DNA of 64,000 nucleotides from Botryosphaeria dothidea (taxonomy: Eukaryota; Ascomycota; Dothideomycetes; Botryosphaeriales; Botryosphaeriaceae): NCBI GenBank assembly GCA_011503125.2, contig WWBZ02000040.1, positions 496,001 to 560,000 of the forward strand, in the 5' to 3' direction. The notes below the pieces were generated by a model. It did not search any database and had not been told where the DNA came from. It saw nothing but the letters and a program-made list of their open reading frames with translations. This document shows positions 35,636-46,405 of the stretch, in pieces. The position numbers and the translations under genes are program-made. Every line of letters begins with the position of its first letter. Position 1 is the first letter of the stretch.

Positions 35636-37710
35636 TCACGCCTCCCACACGATGACTTTGTTTGGCTCGTGCACCGATCTTCTTGTCTTCTTGACCATCA
35701 AGTTCTCCTTGTTTCTTGTGGCCCCTGCATCGTTAGAAGTTTTCTCATCCACCGTCTTTTCACCCATCCTCTCCTGAATGAAAACCTCCAGACTCTTTCG
35801 TGGGATTGATTCAAGTATCACTCGACAGCTCTGGCAAATGCGCAGCGCGCACCACGTGCAAGTCCAGTGGACGTCCAGAGAAGGTGAAAAACAGAGCATG
35901 CAGCCGATCGGAAGTATGCGGTTGTTGCTTCGGTGGAATCGCCGATGATTATGGAAGCACTGAGTATGGACACAGTTGAGCCGGGGTGTGGTGGTCCTGT
36001 TGGGCCGCATTTGCGCATTGAAGACCTCAAAGATTGGAACGGTCGGACGGTTGAGTGTCGAGCTAGAGAGCTCGGTCGGAGAGGTAGCGGGCGGGGAAAC
36101 AATGACGGGAGAAAGATTATTGGACACGTTGGCAGGATTTGGAGAAATTGGTGGTGAGAGCGTGTTTTTGTATGGCTTGGTGTTCTGGAGTTTGTTCGTC
36201 GAAGACTGGGAGTTTCAGTTATTCTCACAATCGCTGAGAGCGAACGAACATGTTAAGCACAAAGAACAACGCGCGACCAAGAGACTTTTGCGAGGTGATG
36301 GAGGGCGCCTACCTTGAAGATATCGAAGCCTGTGCTGCTCTTGCCGCGATAATGCATGGCCACTTTCTGCTCTTTCATGGTCGAGTTGCTGGGCTGCTTG
36401 ACAACGCCGTATTTCGACGGGCTTTCCTCAGGAACAGGGCTTGGAGAAGGAAGCAGGTCGACGGCAGCGGGCTTCAGCGTTGGTGTAATCGGCTCCTCGT
36501 CGTCGGGCTCAGTCGGCGGCGAGTTGGAGCGATCCCGGACGATGGTAGCGTCCGACAGCGTCGTTGAAATCGACTGCGAGGTGCGATTGGGCTCGACCAG
36601 AGTGTTTCCTTCGGATTGCGGTGCCGAGGGCTGTGGAACTGTTATTGATTGTTGCGGCGGCGCATTAGGCTTGGAGTTCTGTACTGCTGGCGGGGAAGCT
36701 GGAGCTCGCGGGTGAGCTTGCGCGGCCCCAGCTTGAGTTACGGGTGTGACATGACCTTGAGCTGGAGCTACAGCAGCACCATTGGCTTGGTGGGCGGGCG
36801 GCGATGCGTCCTTCTTGACGGGCTTGCGGCGCAGGGAGAACTTGGAGCGATGCGAGGGCGAGTGCTGGTCGTCAGCGGCCTTCGAGGCCTTGTTGCCCAT
36901 GGTGGCCGCGCCAGCAGCAGTGGTGGATGGGTCGGACGGCCTGCGCAGATCGGTTTTGGCGGGAGGCTGCGGCGGGGTGGGCGGCAGGGGTAGCTCGTTG
37001 AGCAGGCGGGCGGATTGTTGCGCTCTGGCACGGTCGGGGGTGGGCTGGTGTAGGAGGTCAGGAGCGGAGAGGGTCAGGGAAGGTAACGGGGAGCTGGTGT
37101 CGGTCTTGGCAGGCGTGGCAGCGGAGCCCGCAGTCAGGGCAGTGGAGCCGTTGCTGCGGGCCAACTTCAGGTCTGGCGGCTTTTGGCGTCTGCCGCGAAA
37201 CGAGAGAGAGCGTGAGATGATCATTGTCGGATCCTGCGTGTTTCCAATGGGCGGGCCCGGCTGCGAGGCTGCTGGCGCGTCGGCCACTGCATCGAAGCAC
37301 TGTCAGCGGGTCTCTTGGCCTAGCGCATCTTATATCGCGCCCATCGCCATGTTGCGGAAATAACAGTTGCCGTGTTTACCACACGGCGCCCCGGGAGCGA
37401 GAATGTCGGCGGCGACGATCGCAACCGGCTTCAGCAAGGGCATCAGGGCACACCCACCTCGCAGTTGGAAGCCCAGCAGCGCCGGCAGCGGCTTGTCCTT
37501 GCCCACCGGCGACACGGGTGCAGATTGCACAGGCGGTGGTGCAGCCGGCGGGGGTGCAGGCGACATTTCGGCCTGCGTGTAGTAGTCGTCCAGGTCGACG
37601 TCGTCCTCGTCCGCGTCTCTGCTGTCGCCGTAGTCGCTCAGGATCTGGCTGATGATGTCCTGCCGGCGCGTCGGCGCGGCGTCGAGCCGCATCACGTCTG
37701 CTGCGGCCAT
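35636..37710 (-). CDS. Disordered protein with C-terminal CXXC cysteine cluster, 598 aa
   Basis: Three exons, 37710-37458, 37286-36313 and 36205-35636, join in phase (G|TG, then AAG|TCT). The N-terminus reads MAAADVMRLDAAPTRRQDII and has an acidic stretch (DEDDVDLDDYYTQ). The large middle exon is Ser/Pro/Ala-rich disordered sequence, with a basic SKFSLRRKPVKK patch and a MGNKASKA internal segment. The last exon carries the only ordered part: three CXXC pairs (CMLC, CTWC, CQSC) preceded by a His/Cys-rich stretch (CVHTQCFHNHRRFHR), a probable zinc-binding module. Similar WTCxWCALRICxxC tails occur in fungal proteins of unknown function, as I recall. The function is unknown. Confidence 0.75.
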
Positions 37711-38937
37711 GCCGGGAGGTGTTGTTGCGGCGGGAGCTTGCACGAGGGGGAGAAGAAGGTGGTAGTGCAGTGATATCCTTTTCGCTGCAGCCAAGGCCAG
37801 CACAGCACGCCAGAGCTTAGGTTTAAGGCTGACGTCGCACAGGGATATCGATCTACCTGCTCTTGAAACACTGCGTGTTTTGGGCAAGGTCTGCATGCCA
37901 GCCGTCGTTCCCAGCTCAAGATTCTACACGCTTCTGTCGCCGCGCCGCCTGCGAGCCCTGCCCGCCGCCTGCACTGCACTCAAGCCCGCCGCTTGCAGAG
38001 CTACACAGAGACGCGCGCGCGAGAGCGGATCGCCCGCCGTTGGCCGTCAGGCACGTCGCGTCGCCAAGCCACAGCCGGCCGATCAATCGGGGACGATGCA
38101 CGCCGCCCTGACCGGGATTCCCCAGTAACCCCGCCGGTACCGAGTCCTGCAATACCCTCCCACCAAGCCAACGACGACGCATACGCTGCCTTTCATACGC
38201 CCAACAGTCCTGCGGCTCATCGGGACCCGATCGAAACGGCATCAAACTTCTATGCGATCCGTTCCTGACGCCCGCCAGCCAGTCGGCGACGTCCGACGGC
38301 CAGCTCTTCCGAGTCAGGATTAAGGCTGTCCGCAATGCTTGCATGCTCCTCCCGCGCCGTCTCTGCGTCATAGGGAATCTCAATGAACAGTTAAGAACAA
38401 ATTTATTAGGTCTGTACAGCAGCTTCGTCAACATCGTCAACAAGGCCTCGCCGGGCCGTTTTATCCAACATTGCCCGCCGCTATGTCCACCCCCAGCTGG
38501 CGACTTGGGCCAGCGAAAAAGTCTCTGTACCAATTCTATAACAGGAACCTCATCCCACCAAAATACGGGGCGCAGGTCCGGTCTCGGGTAGTGCTGATCC
38601 TTCGCGGGTTATCCGATTCCCGCGGGTCCAGGGTATGAATCAAAGAAAGTACCAGTGCGCCGTCGCTGTATACGAAAAAAAATTATGTATGAGAAGATCC
38701 GGAGGAATTGTGCGCCGTTATCAACATCGCGGCGAGTTGTTCTGAGGTGGAGCAAATTAAAGGAGAGCCGACCCGCAGAGGTTTGCGAGTCGTGTCTAAT
38801 CGAATGCGGGAGCCAAGCCACCCAGCGGGATCGCCGGGAAGTTTCTCCAGATTTGGCTTTTCGGATGCGCAAAATCATGGCCATACTCAAGGTCGTTTAT
38901 CAACTCCTCGATCCAACGGTAAGCCTTTGTGCTTAAC
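37711..38937. other. Interval of 1.2 kb, upstream of the CXXC protein gene
   Basis: Contains the promoter of the gene starting at 37710 and the 3' flank of the minus-strand gene ending at 38938. ORFs such as 37916-38533 (minus) show no recognisable feature. Confidence 0.45.
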
Positions 38938-40322
38938 TCAAAGCAAAAAGGCAAACATCATAATCAGGAGAGCTACCGACGACAGCCCTGGCAACGGCTC
39001 TTGCGTTCTTGCTCCGTGAGAAGTGGACGCGGCCACTGTTGCATTTACAAAATTGGGCCCACACTGGATATTGACAACTCCTGCGGCCTGGGAGTAGGTC
39101 TGGCTGATCGGCTGCGTTTTGTTCGACGTAAATGTCCAAAAGGCGTCCATAGTCGTCTGGAGGCACGAGTTGCAGGTGGGCCGGGAGCCGCCGGGAAGTG
39201 CCACACCAACAGGGAGGTAATAAGGGTAGGAATCTGTGGGAGACGAGGAATTCGTTATAGCATTGGCGAAACCTGAATTCCACGCAGTCAGCAGGGCGGC
39301 ACGGGCACTAGTGAATCAAGAAGGAGACACGCACAATAACTTCCTGACGAATCACGCATACAGCCGGCTTGATAGACGGGCGCGTACGCCACGAGCCCCT
39401 TGTAAGCCTGCAACACAGTGGGGTTGCTCGCCTTGTAGTCTGCGCCGCAATTCTCATCCTTAAGCAGCTCCGTCGCAATGTTGTCCATCAGAGCGCTGCA
39501 CTGGGCGAAACTGACCGAACATGACGCGTCGAGCACCTGCGTGATGCGCACGAGAGAGCGGGTGGCTTCGAAGAAGGAGCTCGAGGTCTGAGAGGGTTAG
39601 TGGGATCGTCGGAATGCAAATGAGATGGGTGGGAGGCCGCATACTTGAAGGAGGAGGGCGAGCGGCACGCAATCGGTGAAAGTGCTGTTATCGAGGAAGG
39701 AATTGACAAAATTGGGGCAGCTGGCGCTGGTAAAGTTGGTTCCCAGACTCGTATCGAAGGGCTGCGGAATGGAGGTGGACTTGGTCCCCGTGTCGGCGAT
39801 GAGAGACGTGGCGGCGGAGGTGGAGGAGGATGTGCGTGTCGGGACCAGCGTGGTGGGCAGTGCGGAGGAAGACTCGTCATCGCCGGACTGGCGGCGTCCC
39901 AGCAGCGGCATATGTTGCAGCGAGGGAGGAAGAGGAGCGCTGCGATCGTACACGATCTCGCCTCTGCGAGCTAACGAACGCAGCCGCTGCCGATCAGTCT
40001 GAGTCCCTGCAGCAGAGGCGCATCCGCAGCACAACGACAGCGCGAGCAGGACGAGCACAAGAGCGCGACAAAAAGCTGGGAAGGCGGTTGCTGATCGCAG
40101 CGCAGGCGCCGACCGAGATTTATGACGGAGACGAGACGCAGAAGGCTTGGAGGGCGATTGAGGATGTCTCAGGCGGCGTCGCCCATGGTGCGACAGACCC
40201 GTTATCGCAGCCAGTTGCGCGCACCTGGGCCTCTGGGCTGCAGCTTGTTGCCACGCCATGAGCGGGCTCTGATGGGTGCAGCTGCACGACGAGAACGAGC
40301 TGCTGTCGTCCAAAACGCTCAT
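38938..40322 (-). CDS. DUF7729-type Cys-rich surface protein, probably GPI-anchored
   Basis: Exons 40322-39645, 39587-39362 and 39272-38938 join in phase to give 412 aa. A hydrophobic segment at about residues 84-105 (FCRALVLVLLALSLCCGCAS) would act as signal or signal-anchor behind a long basic N-terminus. The ectodomain has conserved-looking cysteines: SCPNFVNSFLDNSTFTDCVP, DASCSVSFAQCSALM, ENCGADYKASNP and RPTCNSCLQTTM. The protein ends in a hydrophobic tail (LSSVALLIMMFAFLL) after small residues, as expected for GPI attachment. This order of cysteine motifs matches what I know of the fungal DUF7729 family, whose function is undetermined. Splicing into the third exon creates NSSS and other N-glycosylation-like sites. 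A downstream Met could be the true start, since 83 residues before a signal peptide is long. Confidence 0.8.
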
Positions 40323-42247
40323 GATCGCAAGGCCGAGGAACCCCGCCTACAGGGCCAAAGCATCCTTTAATCTCAGGCCGCGTTGGTCACGCCCCCTCCG
40401 CCCACAACAGCAGCTGTGTGCGCGCGCGCTGTTTTGCTGGCGCGGGAGTGGATGGCGGTTCTGCAGAAGAAGTGTGGCGGGGTGGTGAGGGTCGTGTGGT
40501 CTGGCTGCAGCCAGCCGGGAAATGGTCGAGAGTTGGGAGCCCCTTGCAGATGCAAACGGGCCGTACGACGGGAGGGCCGTGGTGGTGAAGATGCGCGCAA
40601 ACCTTTTGAAAGAGAGTGGAGGCGGCGCACAAAGAGAACGACGAGGGTGGGAGGTGCTTCTTGGGGGTGTTGAAAGGCGGACAGGCCGTCTTTCATGCGG
40701 GCAGCTGCAGATGGGAGGGCTGCTGCGGGCTGTCTACGCCCTCCTGTGGCCCAGCAAGCCATGAGTCTCTAGCGCGTGCAGGAGCGCCACATCTGAAGCC
40801 CGGCTCCCAAAGCAGCAGTGCAATTAACGACTTGGGCAAGGCCCAGGTGGGCGGCAGCCGGCGCGGCAAGCGAGTGGAAACACGCGTCTGGCCGGTGAGC
40901 ATGCTCCTGGGCAATAGCAATAATCATCCCACACCCAGCATCCCAATGGGGGAGCAGGCCGCCCAAACAAGTGCCGCGGCAGTCGAGGAGCTCCATGCCG
41001 TGCGAATCATGTAATCACATTTTCCATGCGCCTGTCCTGCGTGCAGGGAAGAGCGTCGGCGAGCGTTCCTGAGCCGGCGTGGGCCAGACCGCGCGCCCAA
41101 AAATAAGAGCCGCGGGGCCGTCGTGCGGCCGCTGCGCTCGTCCCGCCTAGCTCCCACACGGCACTGCGCAATTGCAGGTTGACGTCGCTCGCTTTGTGCT
41201 GCGAAGCGACTGTCTCCCTCGTTGTCGCCATGCTTGCTGCCGAGACAGGGCGCGCTGTGTGACCGCGCCGTCCAGAGCCTTCCGCCTGCAGCACCTGGCA
41301 GCATCAGCAACAGCCGCCTTTTGCCAGCAATTCTCCGATTGCCTGCCAAAACCTGCCGTTCAGCCCGCCAAGCCAATAGACTGCTGTCATCCCTACCCTG
41401 CCCTGCTCTCCTCGAGCTGCTTCCTTCGTGCACTCCTTCTGTTCTCGACCTCTGCACAACCGGCCCGCTGACAAGCCAATCCCCGACTCCATCACGTGGC
41501 GCAACGGCACTGCTCCTCCTCATCAGCCCTCTCCTCTGCTCGCTCGTAAGCCGCAGCGGCCGTGGCGCCCTCCACGCCGCAAGGGATCTGGCAAGACGTT
41601 TCTGCAGCACCATGCTCAATAGTCAGCCACGCAGCTGTGCCACCTCATTATATTCTTCTTGGACAACCGCTTCACGTGTCCGACACTGCTCGAATCAGCG
41701 CCCGCGAACGCCTCTCAACCTTTTCACGGCACTACCCACGCTACTTCCACTACCACCAGCCTCTGCCGCTGTGACAGCCCTCGATGATGCGTCTTCATTT
41801 CTCGATGCGAGAGCGTGGCTTCGTGTACCCATTTAACCATCCTAATAGATCGCGTAGCCTCTGATCGAGGAGCTGGATGCGGACTACCCGATGACAAAGC
41901 CTGACCTTGCTTGACTACTCGACAGGCTCGGCTAAACGACTATTCCTGCAAGCATCACGAGGGAGTCTGCAGCTGCGTCTAATGAATATTTGCAGTACCC
42001 CTCATGCAGCCTCATCTAGCCGGCACCATCACTGCAGCCAGGAATTATCCGTGTGCTCCATCGCGCCGACAAGTCGCAGATTTGTCGCCTTCAGCCAAGA
42101 CGTCCGAGTTGCGCAAAGGCCATAAGCAAGTGCGACAGCAGAAGAAACTGCGGTTGAGCCAGACTCGTTTGCTATGACCGCCTCATCATGCGATGTGGTT
42201 GCAACCTTGCCATCTGACCTATCGCATGCGCGCATATTGAGCAGTGA
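40323..42247. other. Interval of 1.9 kb upstream of the surface-protein gene
   Basis: GC-rich from about 40380 to 41800, with long overlapping ORFs on both strands (for example 40924-41619 minus, 41222-41836 plus). None carries a domain or plausible introns. Likely promoter and leader of the gene at 40322, then the 3' flank of the MFS gene ending at 42248. Confidence 0.45.
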
Positions 42248-44133
42248 TCAATCGTGGAGTTTCGGCGGTGGGTATCTCGCCCTCCATTTTCTCCCCCAGA
42301 TCTGCACGGCGATGATAGTCGAGAAGCTGGCGACCAATAAGGCCGCTTGCGTGCCGAAAGCAGCGCCGGCGCCGGTGCGGGCAATCCACTTCAGCTCAAA
42401 ATAGCCCACGCAGAAACCGCCAGTGGTTCGCCAACACAGGAAGTAAGCAATGCATTCAAGCCATGCGGGTGGGTCTTTTCAGTGCTTACCACAAGTTGAT
42501 GATTGCAGAGGCAATAACTGAATGGTTTGGAAAGATGTCAAGAAGGTACGCCGTGATCGCTACTGGTACTATGGCTGTTCGAGGGTCCGAGTCAGCAAAA
42601 AGACGTGACACTGGAGATGTTGCGCATATCGGGAACGCGTAATACGTACTCTGCGCCACCGCGTAGATCCCGTAGCCAACAGCGAGGACGACCCACGACA
42701 TGTGATGTTGTAGGGCTTGTCCATATACTGCCAGGCCCGCAACGCCAAGCACCAGCCCCAGATAACAGCTCCATAGGCGGTTCTCGGGACGATATTTGCC
42801 CCCGTGCTCCCGGATGTACCGGGCGCACAGCCAGTCATTGAACCACCTACCATATACCTCCCCGATGACCGAGCCAATACATGGCGCCAGGTAGAAGAGT
42901 CCAACCTGGGCAGGCGTAAAGAAGTACGGTGCTGGATACAGAATCTGGGACAGTGTGGTAACGAACCCAATCGTCCACATTACTAGAACCATGTAGAAGC
43001 CGACAGCTGAGGATGCAGTCAGCCTTGACTTGACATCGGATATGCACGATCACTATGGAGACAAAGCTTACTTGGGAGTAGGATCTGTGGTCTGGTCTGG
43101 ACCTGAATAATTTGGAGGAAGACGGATCCCAGGCCTGGTCGACCCTTGGTTTTCCATCCAATCACACCGGTCAGTAACGCCAGCCGTCCGCCAGCACCGC
43201 CCGGCTTGAGGTTGTTGTGTGGGTTCCTCCTGTCGTACGCCGTCTCGTCACCAAGAATGATAACGATCAGCAAGGACAAACCGTACATGCCGGCCAACAC
43301 TGCGAAGTCTTCGCGCCAGCCGACCTTTGACAGGATCAAAGATGACATGAAGGGTGCGAACACCGGTCCGATTAGGAAGCAGACGCACCAAAAATTGATC
43401 TTCCGCGTTCGCTCGTGGAAGAAAAACATGTCGTGAATGATCGTCAAGCCGATTACCTGAGGTGGAGTATTGAACAACCCTTGCAGTGTACGAGCGGCCG
43501 TGAACTTCGCATACGTTGGCGACAGCGTTGCGCCAATGATGAGAACCAGGCCGATGAGCTGTGACCAAAAAAGGACTGGTAGCCTGGGTCCAATGCATTG
43601 TGAGAATTCGCGGAATCGTACAATCAGCGCTGCCATAAAACTCACCTTCCATAACGCTCAGTCAGGGGGACCGCAAATATTCCACCGGGACCGAGCATGA
43701 AAAGTGCACCACTGATTGAGTTCGAGACTGCAGCTACACTCATGTTCCAGGTTTCGGCTTGCTTCTCAAATGTCACAGCGCCGTATGTGATGCCGAAATC
43801 GGTAAGAAAAGCCGGCAACATCAACGCTCCGAAAACGAGGTGCTTTTTCTTCCAGCTCCAGTTGAGAGGGTCTTCTGGGTCATCTTTGCATGCGATTCCA
43901 CATCAACTTCCGCGTCTTGATTAGCGTCAAGCGGAAAACATACCGCTCGGCTGAGGGAGCAGGATTATCTTGCCGTCTGGTGTAGTCTTGACGTTGGCCA
44001 GCACACTCGCATTGGCCAGAACTTGGATATCGCCGCCTCCGCTTTCCTCTCGTGCAAATGAAGTTACACCAGCCGGGACTTCATGAGCATGTGTCGCCCC
44101 CGCATCGTTTTTCTCGGCATCAGCCGATGCCAT
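42248..44133 (-). CDS. MFS transporter (DHA1-like), last splice acceptor abnormal
   Basis: Exons on the minus strand are 44133-43944, 43883-43646, 43583-43072, 43006-42650, 42574-42490 and 42431-42248, total 521 aa, a normal MFS length. After a cytosolic N-terminus, the sequence DDPEDPLNWSWKKKH precedes TM1, as in fungal drug:H+ antiporter-like carriers. Motif A reads PLTERYGRLPVLF near residues 135-145. TM segments continue to the last exon (GTQAALLVASFSTIIAVQIW). Five coding junctions are in phase; four have GT-AG ends. The last intron begins gtaagc at 42489 but ends in TG, not AG, at 42433-42432, with no usable AG nearby. If that intron is retained, translation stops right after INLW and the last transmembrane helix is lost. 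Substrate unknown. Confidence 0.85.
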
Positions 44134-45617
44134 CCTAGTTTGTGCTTTGCTGGATGTCAGGGAAGAAAGCCAAAGAGCCAATATATTAAACAACCTGCAA
44201 GGCTGGCCAGACGGTGAGGAAGGCTGAGTGGGAAAAACGAGAGGCTCAAAAAGGCGCATTCGTATGTCACCACATTGATCAACCAGTTTGGGTCAGCGCA
44301 GGCTCTTATCCCTTTGAAGAGTCTTGCGTTACTGCTACACAGAAACACGTCTTCGCCCCGGGGGCGTAAGCCAGTATAGTATGCCAAGATTCCCTGCCTG
44401 TGTCCCTGTCCGTTAGCTCAAACACCAAAAACCATTGGCAGCTCTGCCAGAGGAGATTGTGAATCTCACTCAGCTGCGCGCATCCATTATGTGTAAGATG
44501 CAGGTCAGCTCATGCGCCAAGCCTGTTCTTCTATGGTCTACCACTGGGTACAGCAGCTCACGGATTGGTTTAAGCAGGAGCTGGCGGGAGTAAGTCAAGT
44601 TGAGCCCGGAGTAGAACTCGCATTCGATCACCAATTCTCACATGCACGCATATTGCTCTGATGGTAACCCTAGAGTATACACTTTCGCGTCTGGAACAAA
44701 TGCTGCAACCACGCAGTTGTGTCAGAAGAAAACAATTGCTGTTAGCTATTTGCCACATAACCGAAGTTCTGCGGACGAGAAAGTTTTCCGAGATGGATCT
44801 CCTTCCCTGCCTTTCAATACACAGGGCATGGTTCAATGACCAATTGGTCTGATTGTGAGGCGAGATGTTTCGGAAGGATCGAAAGGCGGTTTACCCTTTT
44901 GTCTCGCTTTCATTTGCGGGGAACCTTGCACATGTAACCTTTCGGAAAATTGCCAGCAGCAGTATCACTCCCAGCGCATGTTCAACTGCAATAGCCCGCA
45001 GTTGTACTGCAGACCGAGGGTCGAGTGATGTACCACGCGGGAAAGTTCCCCTCACGCTTGCGCCGGGGAAGTCCGATCGTCTGGATCCGAATGATTCGAA
45101 GCCCGCATCCTTGGGACTCGTCGGGCCGCAATCCTTTCCTTTAAGCTTGTTTCCAAAACGGTGTTATTCCATCATGCGCGCGGCTTATCAGCCGGAAGGT
45201 TGATAAATTGCTTTCTCGCCTCAGCTTGTAAGCAAGGTGCGCGCCGTTTCGATAACTCCCTGACCGTTATTATGCATACTGTTATGCAGCAGCGCTCTCG
45301 ACGCCATGCATAAACACACACAGATAACAGCGGCCCGGTAACCACGATATCCCTTCTTCCGCTCATCAGCTCTCCTCGGCTTCAGCCCAAAAAAAGAGAG
45401 CCACAATCGCAACCCAACAAGACCATGAACCGGCCCCACATCGGACTTCCGGCCCCGGCGTCCTACCCGAAGCGATCCCCTGTCTTGCAGTGAAGACCGC
45501 GAGTAAATCTCGTTTCCCCACGTCACGTACCCACGCACAAAAAGGTTGAGAAACCGAAAAAAGTAAAGATGAAATTTGCTGTACACCTGAGGTGTACGAG
45601 GCTGCTGGGCTAACAAT
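44134..45617. other. Interval of 1.5 kb upstream of the MFS gene
   Basis: Contains the promoter of the minus-strand MFS gene and the 3' flank of the tRNA gene. An in-frame ATG at 44259 is an alternative MFS start. No other coding sequence is convincing. Confidence 0.45.
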
Positions 45618-45688
45618 GCCCCCTATCGGAGTCGAACCGATGGCCTCGACATTACTAGTGTCGCGCTCTACCACTGAGCTAAAGGGGC
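45618..45688 (-). tRNA. tRNA-Thr (anticodon AGT)
   Basis: The minus strand folds as a complete 71-nt cloverleaf without intron. The acceptor stem is GCCCCTT paired with AGGGGGC, the D arm GCTC/GAGC, the anticodon stem CGACA/TGTCG with loop CTAGTAA (anticodon AGT), and the T arm ATCGG-TTCGACT-CCGAT. The internal A box (TAGCTCAGTGG) and B box (GGTTCGACTCC) for RNA polymerase III are intact. CCA is not encoded, as expected in eukaryotes. A T-rich run lies on the transcribed side near 45555. Confidence 0.97.
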
Positions 45689-46405
45689 GAGATTGGTGGT
45701 CTCGCACTCAGCTTGTCACATGACAGATGAGGTTACCAATTAAATTTATGTATCTAAAACAATAAAAATGTTGCTGAATCTGAGAAACCGGAGGTGTAAG
45801 AGGTCATTTGCGGTGTATCACAGAATGAAGAGCCTGGCAAATGGCTGCAGAGATTAACCAAAAGAACGAAAATGTTACTCTCCTGCCGCAGTTTTTCCTG
45901 ACGAATCTCTTTCTATTTCCTCCCCCGACGCCGTCGCACTTCTTGCATACGAACAGTGACCGCTTGTATACCCAGGCTGGTCAGTTGTGAAGGCTATCAA
46001 CGAAAGGTACCACAGGCAAAAGACGTGAGAAAGACACAGCTCCGATCATAACATGAGGTGTAGGAGAAGCTGTGAGAATAACGCAATTGTGCTGCGGCCC
46101 TTTTCCGAGGAATTACGCCGGCCGAAACTTTTTGAAGATTGCCAAAGTATTCTGAACAGACTCAATATGAGCCGATGAAAGGCATAGTGAATTGAATCGG
46201 CTTTGTCTTTCTGTAATCATAAGCTAACGTCCATTCAGTCCCTTTCACGAAAACTCTCAATCTTCATACTGTAATGCCAATCACCACACAAGAATAAGAC
46301 CCTTTCTCATCTAGTAGGGCCAACCGGAACTTCAAATTGCTTCAAGTAAACCATCCCTGAGCCCGTCATCAGAAGTATCAGCCCTCCCCGCTGGACAATC
46401 TCTTT
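45689..46405. other. Interval between tRNA-Thr and the 696-aa gene
   Basis: About 700 bp of fairly AT-rich DNA holding the upstream flank of the tRNA and the 3' flank of the minus-strand gene ending at 46406. Nothing else is recognised. Confidence 0.5.
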
